The notes under the pieces are model-generated. The model had not been told where the DNA came from, did no database searches, and saw only the letters and a list, made by a program, of their open reading frames with translations. A program made the position numbers and the translations under genes. Below, piece after piece: positions 12,801-25,291 of a stretch of 64,000 bases of DNA. Origin of the DNA: Onchocerca lupi (Eukaryota; Nematoda; Chromadorea; Rhabditida; Onchocercidae); contig JAOVVO010000127.1 of assembly GCA_028564675.1 (NCBI GenBank), forward strand, positions 89,252-153,251, in the 5' to 3' direction. Positions within the stretch are counted from its first letter, which is position 1; each line of letters opens with the position of its first letter.

Positions 12801-14408
12801 GAGAGATGTGGAGATCAGGAGAGGAGGAAGAGCCTCCGAAAGGATTTGTAAGGTTCGGATTTTGGAGCAGGATCAGTTTTTCTACATCGGTTTTCGACAA
12901 GCAGTTTTCTAAGAGAGTTTTGGACCATACAGCCACAGTTTTCTACAACAAATCGACGATCAAAGACGAATATTCTTCTCTACTAGCAGCAAAGAAAGAA
13001 TCCTGTGATCAATTTATCTTGGATGTTCTCCAAAAATTGTTAGTATTGTACAGGAAGATACATTCTTCCATTTATCAATAAATCTTTTTACTAAAAAAAG
13101 ATTCGTTTCTGTCATATCAACTAAAACCCAACCTTTCCAATATATTTTACGAGTTTATAGATGTGAAATACAGCTAAGATCAAATTCTGCAATTTACCAG
13201 ATTCAAAAATTGAAAAGAACAGTCCTAAGTTAATAAAACTTCTAGAAATTCTGTCCAATTCTTAATTTAAGATAAATATTTCTAAATATGGGTAAACTAT
13301 GCTCACTAACTTCTATGAATTTATTTTTTCGTATTTTTGGAAGTAGCAGATTTGAATTTGGTTTTCTTCGCGATAAGAATCGAACACAGTTTCCTTTCAA
13401 TGTTTCTTCTACTGCTTGAGTTACACATTCAATCTGTTTAACTCCAACTATTGAAATCCCTTCCAAAAATCGCAAATTTGGTTCAGCCTTAAAAGTACTA
13501 GATATTATAAAAAACACTAACCATAAAACTATTTTGAAACAAACTATTAAAACTTTTGCTTAGTATGTTGAAAATTTTCAATAGTCATCTAATATTTAGG
13601 TAAAATACGAGATTTCAAGAACAAGTTATTTCGATTATATTCAAAAATTTTCATTTACAATTCCGGCAAAGAAAGAATCACCAAGGTAGCTTTCATCGAA
13701 ATATTACCTGAGATACGCAGCCAGCAACAACGACAAACTTATTCAATTTTTGAGCTTCCCTAACCATATTTTCCAGTTGTGTTTCAGATGGTGTCTTCAC
13801 GGTACAGCTGTTTAATATCCACAGAGACGCATCTTCCTAAAATTCTGATAATATTACACAATAAAGAGAGCTCAAAATTTTCAATCACGAAATTAATTTA
13901 AATAAGAATAAAAAATAGACGATTATAACTAACTCTTTTATTGGTCAGTTGGTGACCCGCTGCTGAAAGTAATCCAGCCATTTGCTCCGAATCGCTTGTA
14001 TTATGTGTGCAACCCCATGTTCTTATATAAATTTTTTGTGTTCCTCAAAAATTTTCCGTTAAATGAGGAAAAAAGGGTTTCCATGGTAATATGAGACTAA
14101 GATTCTTTTAGCTATCATTATTAGAATTTCAATTAAATTAAATGATTATTTACAGATATTTCACTTATTTGAAATGTCCCTCAAATTCAAACTGCAGAAT
14201 CTTCTTATTTTTATAAGTGTTAATTTGAATCAATAATAGTATAAGTTGAATGAAATATCGATGGTAAACATATAACATACATACCAGGAACAAAACTGTC
14301 ACCATAAAATATTTCTCCATCTCCTTTCAGACGTTTCCTAACAATAACGTGATTTCGCTCCAAATTAATAGCCGTAGGAATACGAATAACATCTTCTATA
14401 TCCTCCAT
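9894..14408 (-). CDS. CDKAL1: CDKAL1 tRNA-A37 methylthiotransferase
   Basis: CDKAL1 is a radical-SAM enzyme that converts t6A37 to ms2t6A37 in tRNA-Lys(UUU). Nine exons join in phase into 506 aa: 14285-14408, 13934-14043, 13708-13836, 13311-13487, 12185-12373, 11500-11601, 11236-11381, 10797-10977 and 9894-10256. The MTTase N-domain cysteines are C53 (TWGC), C89 (NSCTVK) and C118 (AGCVSQ). The radical-SAM CxxxCxxC is C188/C192/C195 in GCLNHCTYCKT. Further matches are LRLGMTNPPYIL and FPSLFINQFYPRTGTPAA, then a TRAM-like domain from about 400. The last ~30 residues are strongly hydrophobic, matching the ER tail anchor of animal CDKAL1. The start at MEDIED is favoured because an acceptor ATTATCACAG ends 7 nt before it. 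An in-frame ATG 22 codons upstream lies beyond that acceptor. Confidence 0.96.
12570..13095 (+). other. GC-richer insert in a CDKAL1 intron, possible solo LTR or element relic
   Basis: This block lies inside the CDKAL1 intron between 12374 and 13310 and contrasts with its AT-rich flanks. It begins near TGTTGAAAGTC, carries an array of palindromic 10-mers (12618-12745), and has a plus-strand open frame of 121 codons from ATG 12716 to 13081. It ends near an AATAAA at about 13079 followed by a T-rich stretch. Tandem motifs followed by a polyadenylation signal resemble the U3-R layout of an LTR. I could not find a convincing target-site duplication or matching TG...CA ends, and the 121-codon frame resembles no protein I know. 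Confidence 0.35.
12618..12745 (+). repeat. Array of AAACATGTTT palindromes with 24-bp spacing
   Basis: AAACATGTTT occurs at 12618, 12642, 12666 and 12712, and the variant AAACGTGTTT at 12736. Spacings are 24, 24, 46 and 24 bp, so the units are 24 bp with one interrupted step. The first copy extends to a perfect 14-bp palindrome, GTAAACATGTTTAC, which is two inverted GTAAACA forkhead-type cores. Confidence 0.9.
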
Positions 14409-16137
14409 AGTTGTGCTGTGATAATCATCCGATATCTTATGAAGCGCATAAAATTTTTCTGTATAAAACTTCATGACATGTCTTGATGATACGAATGTCA
14501 AAATTCATGCAATATTGTAAGATAAATGTAAAATATATAAATCTTCTCTAAATAACCCTGTTCTAGTTCTATTGCTAAGGAAAATGGATATATTAGTAGG
14601 AAGCATCTTATCAATCGACATCACTGAATCACTCTTTATCCGCATGAATGAATAATATCTTTCTCGTTGATGACCGAGTTGTCATCCCTGTTATTGGAAT
14701 CAGTACACCATATCGTATTTAGAAAATGTTAACACAAATTTCTGTATAATAGAGAAAAATTTTTGTATGTTTATTCATTCAAATTCGAAGATATATTATC
14801 TAAGATGAAGAAGAGAAAAGCTTTAAAATCCCAAAATTTCAAGCTTTCTGAGGTATTTATTATATTTCAATGATTAACTATATAATAATAGAACAAAATA
14901 AAGAAATGAACCAGATGTAACAGCTCGACTAGATTATCCAGAAATGGTGAAGAATGTGTTGGATGACAAGAAAGCTGAAATACTAATCACAATTCTTCCA
15001 TTGATAGGATAGCTAAAGTTGCATAAGGCAAGATATACTAAAAAGAACCCGCGGACAAGTCAGGTATTGCAGTTGGATACTTATTAATAAGCAAAAAGCT
15101 TATCCTTATTCAAAAGTAACACTGTCCCATCTTATCTGTAATTATATAATTATTCAACAACAATATTTACGAAATATATAAATATCTTCAAATCTGATAT
15201 GAAAAATACAACATGATCAAAATACATCAAAAAAAAAAAAAAATTCACCGCAATAATTCATTAAACAATGTCTACTGAAAATAAGAGAATCAGTAATTTT
15301 AAATACAAATAAAAAAAAGTTTGAAAATTATGACAAATACATGAGAAAAGAATACCGAAGCCTACCAAAAGGGTTAGTTAAATGAAAAGGTTTAAAATAC
15401 ATTACTGACATTTATTTTTGAAATGGATAAAATTTTCACTATAACCTATAACATATTAAATGAGAAAAGAGTAGGGTAATAACGAACCGTGGTGATATGC
15501 TATAATTACGATCAGCAATGAATAAAATATTTTAATAAATAATACATGACATGGTACCGATATATATATATATAACTGAAAAACTTATTTATATTGATGA
15601 GCAGATTAACTAATAGACAAATAAGAGTGTAAAATGCCAAAATCGATAGTCCTATAGATAGGTAGCATTTATGACATGGCCTTATTTGAAGACTCTTCTT
15701 CAAAATATTTAAATATATTTAAATAGAATATTTAAATATAATACCAAATAGATATATAAAGAATGTCAAATGGATCATAAAGAAAAAATTAAATGAAGAA
15801 ATTCAAAGTTCAGATTACTTGCTTATGTGAAAAACTCAACAGGAAGCTTCATTGGAACAGTGAGAAAGTGAAATGAATCTTTGTTCATTCATGCAAAAAA
15901 TATACAAATTTGACTTTTAACTTACCATCTGAATATCAAATGGAATAAATGAAATGGTTTCCAGTGGTAAACATCCTTCATATAAGGATGATTTCTTGGA
16001 ATTACTGTAATCTTTTAGAAAGTAAGTAATCACCGGAAAAAGTGCTGCACTGAACAAATAGTTCATGCGAGATCAATTGTAACTACTACAGTAATTTCAA
16101 GAAATTGTTAAGGAATTATAATTCACTTTTCTAGAAT
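14409..16137. other. Intergenic region between CDKAL1 and ARHGAP39
   Basis: Both neighbours read on the minus strand, so this 1.7 kb holds the ARHGAP39 3' region and the CDKAL1 upstream region. It is AT-rich with short TA repeats (about 15561-15573) and I see no exon. A TTTATT at 15411-15416 is a possible but distant minus-strand polyadenylation signal. Confidence 0.6.
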
Positions 16138-19100
16138 TTAGGAAATAGAACGTATAAAGGAAGTATCGTAGTGCAAAATGAGCGTTTTTAGAAATGTCAT
16201 TTCCCGTCGCGCATTATCAAAAATAACACGTGGATCATCACTACCGCATCGTAATACATTGGGTGCCATTACCATCGCTAAATTACATACATCCATTTTT
16301 GTATATTTTACTGTTTCTTCTTCTGCTAGTAGCTGTAATATTATTCGTTTAAAAATCTGAGAGAGAAATGAATGATGAACACTATTGTTCCATTTTCCAA
16401 TATAATAATTTCGAAACTAATTTTTTTTAATTGCAGATTAAACATGAATTAAACAAATTTTCAAACTTTCAATTAATAAGCAAAATATACTTGGAGAAGT
16501 TCCAGTAATTTTGCTAAAACTAGACGATTCACAGCAGGCAACAACTCAGCTATGCGACATGCTTCTTCAGGTTGATCACAAACTGCTAAACAACGTAGAT
16601 AAAACGTATCTGGTAGCAGTGGTTCTGGCAGTGAACGTAACCACAATTTTAGTAATGCTGCTGGAACATGAGCATCACGCACAACCGGGATAAGCCCTCG
16701 ATCAAGGCGTAATCTTGCTGAAATTAAAAAAAAAAAAAAAAATAGAAATTTATAAACCGTAAATAAAAAAGAAATTCAGCAATGAAAAGTATGATCCCGA
16801 TTCAAAAAAATCTTGAATCTTTAAGAATATAGGAGTTTTACGATGTTGAAATCTTTCAAGTTTTTCATGAAATTGTAGGGTTTGAAAGCTTCAAATTTCT
16901 CAAAAGGATGAAAAAATTTTAAACAATTTTCTCGAAGACAGTTATGCCTTCGGGAAAAATAAGAAATGAATTAAAACAGGAAGTAATCAATATTGCATTT
17001 CAAATTATTTATTAGAATAATGCTGAATTCTCGTAACTTGATCAAGTGACAATTACAAGTGCAACTTTATGTTACCTGTATGGACATGATCCGGATCAGC
17101 TGGTACACGGAAAAGACCTTCGGTGTGTTGTCCATCTGCTGATAATATTAAATCTATTAATGTTGTTTCAAGCCAAGGCAAAATTCTGAAACAGCAACGA
17201 CAAGCTCTAAGAATAGTTGAAAGAACAAGTTATGAAGACAGTTATAACTGAGTTTATATGATGCACTTCATATCAAAACTAAGAGTGCATCAAAATGGCT
17301 ATTAAGAAGTGGATGATAGAAACTGAGTAAAATGATGATACGCAAAATCCATCAGAAACACAATATATCAAAATCATAACTAACAGTAACTAAATATTTC
17401 TTAATGTACGCGGCTAGAGGTCTTTGGAACTTCATCAATTATTATCATTACAAGCTTAGAAATAATAAATGCTAAAAAATCACAAAGACACGGATAAATA
17501 TATTGTTAGAAATACTCCCTAATTTTTGGACCAAGATTCTGAAACTTCCTTATATAAGCTTAAATTAAGACTAATTGTTATTGATGCAATGCCCATCATC
17601 CTTCTTTTCATGATGAGCATTGCATCAACCTTCTTTTCTTTCCTTCTCCTTTTTCATCTTCTTTTTTTTCCCCCTTCATGTCTGTAGATTTCAAATTTTA
17701 ATAGATAAATAGCAAACGAATATTTCTTAAACTTGCTATTTCATTACCATATTCATGTTAGAATAATCTATTAACTAAAAACGAGAACAATTTCAAAATA
17801 TAAGCGAAATCTAAATTATCAAGACGAACCTTTCCGGATATTTTTCGGCTTGCATTTCCATCAATTCTTCCAGAGGAGTGCAAAATTGCGGTGGATTGAA
17901 AATATGTACACGAGATTCTTGGATAAGACTAAGTGATGGTTTTGGCCGTGTAGCCGATAAACGTACTAAACGTCTGCTGCATTGAATAGCATAATGTGAA
18001 ACAGGTACCTGAATCAGACCAAAAAAGTGATTTACATTGCTCTTCAGTAATTCCCATACAAAGCCAGAATCATATCTCGTAATAAAAATCTCTCATCCAA
18101 CATTCATCCCTTTATTTTTTTCCATTGTTTCTTCGATTTAAAATTATCTATCAATTCATCTCAGTAACTATCAGATTTTTACATTTAAGTCTATACTTAT
18201 TTAGTTCAAGATAAGATATTTGACCTCGGGCATATCCAACAATCGATCAGAGTTCGCTTCAATAAATTCAGTCAACTTCTGAGTTATTTCTGGATTCGAT
18301 GGTGAAAAAAAAGCCAAAAATATAGCAAGCAATTCCCATCCTCTTCGTATCGAATCAAATCTTTCATTGCCCGTCAATTGTTTCATAACTTGACAAAAAA
18401 GTTCATCGGCTAAACTTTCTTTTGAAATGCCCCACTCACATAGTGTTAAGGCCAACTAAAATAATCGACAAAAGTCGTTTCCTTGCATTAAATGTAGTCT
18501 TTGTTTAAAACAGTCTTTCCAATCATCAAGAAATGTTAAAAATCCAAAAATAAGAATTGACGAAATGAATAGATATTGCATATTAAAACTGAAATGGCTA
18601 CTACTTGTTCAGATAAATAATTAAAAATACGATCAATTGTAAGTTTAAATTCAGTTTCTCAGATCCTATATATTACGCTAAAGAATTATAAAAGAAAAAT
18701 TGAGCTCTGATATGAGTTCGAAGCAAACTCTGCTTAGTTGATCTATCTAATATCATTGTAGATAACTAATAAGAAGCAAAATAATAGAAAGTTAAGTTTC
18801 TTGTTTCCAATGTTTAAAACTACGAATCAAATTAAATTCTACAAATTCTTAAAATATTATACCTGGTCAATGGATGTTTTACTTTTCCGGTCACCCATAT
18901 AATTCTGGACAACTTTGAACATATTTGGTGCCTCTTTTTTCACATGCTTATCATCCATATTGCCGGAAACAGGTTGTTTAATGGAATCTTTAGTCCAGCA
19001 ATCTGATGCTCCAAGAGTTGCGTCATTACACTCACGAACTTTTGGACTCGATGTTGAATTGTGACATTTTTTCAGTGTTGTACCGTCATCAAGTGGAAAA

Positions 19101-22100
19101 CGACTATTACTCATTGTAAGTGATGAACTGGAACTACCAGCTGAAGATTGAATAATTGACGGTATGGCATTATTTGAAACAGATGATGCTGTACGAGTCG
19201 ACATTACTGCAAAACAGAAAATTTTTAAATTTCAGAAAAAAAAATTTTCTGAAACAATCACATGTTATTCAACAATAAAAAATCATGGATTTATTAGGTT
19301 TTTATTGTTGAATAAAAAATCACCGACTCCATAAATATCATCCTACAGATATCTTTCAAACACCAAAAATTCCGAGAACATTTAAAAATTTGAAACAAAT
19401 GATATATACCAAATAAATAACCGAATATCCATTTTAGACATTTTCACTGCTTACAATCCCAGTTATTCTTTAATATTACTTGGAATTTACCAATCTGTGG
19501 ACGCTGATGCTGCATTGGTGCTGCATGACCCTCAAGTGAGTTGTCGCGAGAAATATATGAAGCAACTGGCACAGAAGGAGCATTCCGCGATAGGCATTCC
19601 CGATTTGAGTATATGCGCATTTCCTACAATAAAACTATCTGCATGTGTCAACCATTCTTTTGGACCTTATCAAAAACAAAAATCCCTACTATCCTTGGAC
19701 CATCCATACTCAAACGATATCACTAACTGCCAAAAATGTTTTAGGATAGAGAGAAAATAATAACCATTTAAAGAACATTATATTTTAGCAGAAAAAAAAA
19801 TATGATACGTTGATAATTTTGAAGTAAAATAAGTGAATATTTTCAAAAATCTGCAAGCTTTGATCTTTTGATCTATCTATTTCTTTTTTATTTCATTCGG
19901 TCTAAATAAAATAAGAGTGACTTCTTCACTTTATCTCTCATCTTTCAGCATTTAAAAAAGCAGCAATATGATTAAGGTTAAACAACGGAATAACATAAAG
20001 GGAGAATCCAGCAATTCTGTGACTGCTGATCATTTCATTATGATATCATTGCAGAATAGCAGCAGCTAGTTTGTACTATGTCAATAAAAACCTGTCCTAT
20101 ATTGGGATGGCATTGTATGATCCTAACAGCAGATCAAGATGATTCATTCAAAGCAACCCAACATTTTACATGTATATATACCGTACCTTTGAAAATATTT
20201 CAGCCCTGCATTTCAAAAACGTTATTACACATTTTTATTGATAATTATTTTTAAATTTTCTTGCGGTCCTAATAATGGATTTATTGCTTCGAAGTAAGAC
20301 TTGACTTTTTAAAGTGGAAACTCCAAAATTTTAAGAATAAAGTTTAACTACGTGGTTTCTATGAAACGGTTGGTTTAAAATCTAAAAAGTATTTTAAAAA
20401 AACGGCAAAAAAAACTTCGTACTTCAAATTGCTAAATCTTAATTTTATTCATGAGTCATTTCCTGAACAAAAAAGCGCAATGTACTAATCTTCAAAAAGT
20501 TAGGCCTTGAAAGCATTTCTATTAGTAGTACAAGGATGCCCAATTTCTTTCTGCGGTGTTAAACCATAAAAGCTATTTTGCTTTGTAAACTATCTTTAAA
20601 AAGTAGTGTTGTCACAAAAAGAAATCCTTGGTGTCGATTTAATTAAACGATTACCTGAACAGTGTTGACTAGCGGTGCAATATAACCAGGTGAAATTTGC
20701 AAGGGAGAGGATGATGCATTATATGTCTTCCTTGACATGGATGTACGAGGTGAATTGAAACTCCTTGCTGTTACAATTCCTGATTCAGGGGAAATATTCT
20801 GAAAGAGAAATATTAATTATAAGACTAATTGAAAAAATAACTAGAATCAAATTGGTACTAAGAAAATATGATCGGTTCATAACAATATCCCTACATATAT
20901 AACAGATCCTTTTTAATCAACTAATTAGAAATGAATTCATGAATTCTATCATTCAAATCAAAGTAGAAATTTATAACGTCAAATACTGCTACCTGAGCAA
21001 AGACTGTATGAGATAAACTACGACTGCTACCAGATCTTCGTTCTTCCTTTGGTGATGTTTGCGTTTCATTATTTCGTTTAGTTGTTATTGCTCTTTCAAA
21101 CACTGAACATCCATCATCACGCTCCGAATTGGAATGAAGTTCGGTATTTTCTTTGAGAGTCTGCAGAAAAACTACTGCGAAGTAAAAAAAGAAGATTACA
21201 TAAACACGACTGTATGTTATCTTATTGACGCTGAAAAATATGAAATGGAATTAATTTACCATAAGGTAAGATAAGTTTGATTATATTCTTTTTATGATTT
21301 AAAAATGTCAGTAAATACAATAATCTTAAAAGACATCCACAAAAATTTTAATTTAAAAATTTGTGAGATTCATTGTTCGCAAACTGTTAATAAAAGATCT
21401 CAGCTATAATGGTTTATCCGTATTTTTTTGATTTCAACATTTTCATAGAGATTTCCTCCTACTTTCTATCACTGAATTGTGTCGTACATCATCACGCCTT
21501 GAAATACAATACATTATCATATCATACTGTTACTTATAGATCTTGCATGAGTACCTGAAGTTTTGCAAGCGGTATAATATCACAATTTACTGGTTTCTGC
21601 CATACCGTTTGCATTGTGGTGGCATTGTAATAGTAAAACCGTTGGGAATTAGTATCAAATAATTCCCACCATTGATTGCTTGCAGTTTTTTTCCTGAAGA
21701 AGTCAAGTTAACTGGAAAATAAATCCCTTGTCTTAATGAAATCTTCGATTGATTAATAGAAATGATTTTGATCCTTTTAGTAAATCAAATATCAGCATGA
21801 TCTGCATTGAATTAATCTTTCATTTACAGTAGTATTCTAGTTATAAGTTATTCATGCAGATTTCTAGCAATCTCTTCCTAATCAACAGCACTCCAGCTTG
21901 CGAATTTCTTTCTTCATTAATGAAATTCTTTTGAGTCGAAAAATTCTAATTAAATAAGAAAAACTGAATTTTCAATTCAAAACGTAGGTAATTTCCTATG
22001 AACTACTTCTGAAATTTAAAAAAAAAAAACTTACACCGGTACACCTTCTGGTGGCTCCCAAGCACACTGACCAGTCCGTAGGTTTGCATACATATATTGC

Positions 22101-22572
22101 CGAGTCTGTGGTTCCACAATTTCTACCCATTCTATTCTGTAACAGAAGCATCATGGAATATTAACGTCATTTACTAAAAAATACGGTCTTCTTCTCTGTT
22201 TTTTTTTCTTTCCTTACTTTTTTATATTTGCAATCACAAAATTTGGTCAAACTAAAAAATGTTAGTAGGTTCTCAATAAACAGCAACATAATCATGCCTT
22301 TAGATTATTTAAAAAGACTGGAAAGATGGAAAATTACGATGAAGCAAAAGAAGAACTAAATAAGTTCACTTTAAAGTAAAAAAAAAAAAAAAAGACAAAA
22401 AGACAAAAAGGAAACTTTTGTACAGAACTAAGTCCATGAATAAAAAATTGATGAAAATAGTAGAAGAAAGATGAAAGAGGAGAGCACTAAATGTTAGGTA
22501 TTATCAGATAATATAACAATACTTCATTCCGGATGGGCAACGCAAATCGCTTCCGCTTCGTTCTTCGTCCAT
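16138..22572 (-). CDS. ARHGAP39: ARHGAP39/Vilse-type Rho GTPase-activating protein (WW-WW-MyTH4-RhoGAP)
   Basis: Vilse/CrossGAP (ARHGAP39) is a RhoGAP for Rac and Cdc42 that acts downstream of Robo in axon guidance. Twelve exons join in phase to 681 aa: 22523-22572, 22035-22136, 21555-21693, 20993-21160, 20655-20798, 19491-19623, 18863-19206, 18225-18455, 17830-18008, 17076-17185, 16491-16717 and 16138-16356. The first WW-like domain is at about 18-50 (EWVEIVEP...MYANLRTG). The second is at about 55-90 (NQWWELFDTNSQRFYYYN), ending in DIIPLAKLQTLK as in human. A Ser/Thr-rich linker follows. MyTH4 is at about 330-450 (ELFCQVMKQLTGN, GWELLAIFLAFF). RhoGAP is at about 475-681, with the arginine finger in TEGLFRVPAD and the motif MDVCNLAMVMAPNVLRC. 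The linker is much shorter than in the ~1080-residue human protein. Confidence 0.94.
17581..17628 (+). repeat. Near-perfect 19-bp inverted repeat
   Basis: TTGATGCAATGCCCATCAT (17581-17599) pairs with ATGATGAGCATTGCATCAA (17610-17628) at 18 of 19 positions around a 10-nt loop. The loop sequence CCTTCTTTTC repeats directly after the second arm. It lies in the ARHGAP39 intron between exons 9 and 10. Confidence 0.9.
19265..19315 (+). repeat. Perfect 17-bp inverted repeat
   Basis: TTATTCAACAATAAAAA (19265-19281) and its exact reverse complement (19299-19315) flank a 17-nt loop in the ARHGAP39 intron just upstream, on the minus strand, of exon 7. Confidence 0.9.
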
Positions 22573-23573
22573 ACTTTCAATACTTATTACTTTGATTTGA
22601 TGAAAATATTTGCCAAATTACTGTCATTTTTTCTGAAATTTTTATCACTTTTGATGATAGCAAAATGCAAGAAATGTGACATCTATGTAAAACTACAAGA
22701 AAACTGACATCATAATATTGCACTTTTCTTTGATACAGTAATAATTGACGTGTCACTTACCTATTCAAAAAATTGCAAACTTCACACTCCAAACTTCCCT
22801 CTCGCGGAAATGCAAGGATTATGGTGACACCATCCGTGCAGATGCTAGAAATGGGAAGCAACACAGGTGCGGCCGACGTGAAATCTTAACACTGAAGAGC
22901 TTGCAGCTGGTTGTCTAGAAGGAAAAAGCAGGAGTGAGGAAGGAGGAATAAAACTGTGTAGATTTCCGATTTAAATCACTCCATATTTTATATAAATTCC
23001 ATTTAATTCGATTTCCTATGGATGGTTCAACTTAAATACTCGAAGCTCAACTTATTTAATAACTCAAATTTATCCTAATTTAATTTGACTCGAATTAGTT
23101 TCATCTCATTTAAATTCATTCCATTTGGTTCGATCTAATCAAGTCGAACTTAATTTTATCTGATCTGCTCTAATTGATTTTAGCCATATGAAGCAGAAGA
23201 CGTTGCTTATAATGAGTCGACAATCAGAACACCTATTTAAAAGTGTTAATAAAATGATGAATAAATTAATATGATCTCAATGAGTTGATAAGGATTCGAA
23301 TATTCTCTCCGCCCAATGCATAACCCATTGTCATTATTAAAGTAACAGGAAATTTCGTATATAGGAATCATTTGTTCCAATTCAAATGACGGATTTTCAA
23401 TCATATTAATAAATTAAAGATTAACTTCCACAATTTCGGTTACAGATTTTCCAACAATTCAAATAAATTCAAGAAGAAAAAATAATGGAAATGAATGGAC
23501 ATTATAAGAGGATACAGAGAATAGTATTCATGCAATAATTTTAATGACTGAATTTCATGTATTATTTTTATAA

Positions 23574-23795
23574 AAAATGACAGATATTTTCAAGTTTCTT
23601 GTAAATTTAAAAAAAAAAAAAAATTTCAATCCATTAACTGAAAATCATTATTTTTCCAACGTAATACTATAAATATCGAGCAAATTCCCTAAATTATCTC
23701 GTACGTATATATAGAAAAGTAATGATTTTAGTTAATTGACTGAAATTTTTTTTTTTTTTAAATTTCCAAGAAACTTGGAAATATCTGTCATTTTC
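23574..23795. repeat. Long fold-back (inverted repeat, ~80-bp arms)
   Basis: The arm at 23574-23656 is about 90% identical to the reverse complement of 23714-23795. Both contain ATGACAGATATTT, CAAGTTTCTTG, an A-rich run and TTAACT. About 57 nt separate them. The transcript of either strand would form a long, slightly imperfect hairpin. Confidence 0.85.
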
Positions 23796-24422
23796 TGCAA
23801 ATATATATATATATATATGAATATATGAAAAAAAATAGTGTGTGAAAGGATAGGCGAGAGACGAAGAGAAAGTAGAAAATAATAACAAATTTTTTTTGTA
23901 ATAGTTTAGTAAAGAAGATAGATTGTGGTGATAAAGAGGGGGGATGCTGAAGATGATAATAATGATGTTAGTGATGGTGGTCAGTTGATAACGAGCAGGA
24001 AATCAACAAATATCAATATCCAACCATTTGAGAGACTTTTTCAATGTAAACATCTGAAGAGTGAAGAAAACGGATTTGTTGTGAAAAGAATAAGTGAAAA
24101 CGTTGAACAGGAAAAAGTGGACGATTCAATGTGAACAAAAGCTTCACATCGTCCTTCTGTTCGTCCTCGATAGGCTTCAACTATCAGCTAATCATTGCTC
24201 ATATCTGTCTGATGTCTGGTCTCTCTGCATTTTTCATAAATTTAAGGATGCTATACGATTTACTCTGCATGAAATCATGGATACATTATGGAAATCAATA
24301 GGAGAAAGGGGTGCTTTCGTATGAGTCATTCGAGATATGAAAAAGATATGAACTGGACCAGAAATGCTCTTCCATCATGCAATCTATCAATTATGGTTTT
24401 TAAACCTTGACTCAGAGATTTT

Positions 24423-25060
24423 GATTAGATTCCTCCTGATATGGAAGAAAGAAACCTTATGATAAAATTGCAAAGCAGATATGTTATAATCGAAAATTAT
24501 CAAAGTTTTATCAGCAGTGATTATGGTCTTTTTGTTGAATTTACAATACTTTGCACTTATTAATAGCTTATTGCAAAAAACAAGAAATGATTTCGTTTTT
24601 CGAACTGCCCATTATCTGATTCAAGAAATTCTGATATGCTCTGATTACATTATAAGTGGGAAGCAAATTTATGATGATTTCATAGATTTTGCAACAAATT
24701 CGTGCAATTCCAAACATCTTTTCCATTTCATGATCAAGTCAATTCTAATATTTCAAAGAAATATAAGGAAACAATAAAATGAGCCTGTGATATTTCTTCC
24801 TAGATTGAGAGAAGAGGAGAAATATTTAATGCTTCAAAAATAAAATTGAGCAGCAAACATGTTACAATTCAAAAATTATTAAATTTCTATTATTTATCAT
24901 TCTCAGTGATAAACAATATTTACCTTTTTGTTGGATTTACAATACTTGCATACTAATTGATAACTCATTCAAACAGTATGAGATGATTTTTTCATTTGAT
25001 CTGATATTTTTTGATTCCTTTTGATTATGGAATGGGCGAGAGACAAATATTTTATCATTA
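24423..25060 (+). repeat. Diverged tandem duplication (~370-bp period)
   Basis: About 200-270 bp starting near 24423 is echoed from about 24790. Shared landmarks in order are TTCCTCCTGATA/TTCTTCCTAGAT, AAAATTG..AGCA, ATGTTA.AAT, TTTTTGTTGAATTTACAATAC/TTTTTGTTGGATTTACAATAC and ATGATTT. Many substitutions and indels show that it is old. Confidence 0.6.
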
Positions 25061-25291
25061 TTATTACTATTATTGAGCGAGCAAGCCAAATATTTATAAT
25101 CGATATGGTGCTGCAATGTTCGAAATTGTGCTGATCTGGATTGTCGGATTGGTTCTGTCTAAGGTGCTTATTGCATAGAGGAAGATCAGGAGCAATAACC
25201 AGCAATTGGCTAGATCAGATAATTGGCCAGCGTATTTGGCTCTTTTTATTTATTTCTGAGCTACTTGCCCATTCTTCTTAGTATAGTTGTA

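Larger units (their letters stand above)
22573..25291. other. Divergent intergenic region between ARHGAP39 and CASC3
   Basis: This 2.7 kb lies between two divergent starts. It holds a degenerate run of ATTTAATTCGA-like words (about 22975-23175), a large fold-back (23574-23795), a TA microsatellite (about 23801-23818) and a diverged direct duplication (24423-25060). A 69-codon frame at about 23928-24134 has no ATG and no recognised homology. Confidence 0.6.

Noticed and set aside
12716..13081. 121-codon plus-strand frame taken as a gene
   Set aside because: No recognised domain. It is antisense inside a CDKAL1 intron and overlaps the LTR-like block, so it is reported only as part of that element.
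16178..16360. Plus-strand frames opposite ARHGAP39 and CDKAL1 exons
   Set aside because: They are antisense shadows of conserved exons whose minus-strand translations match known proteins.
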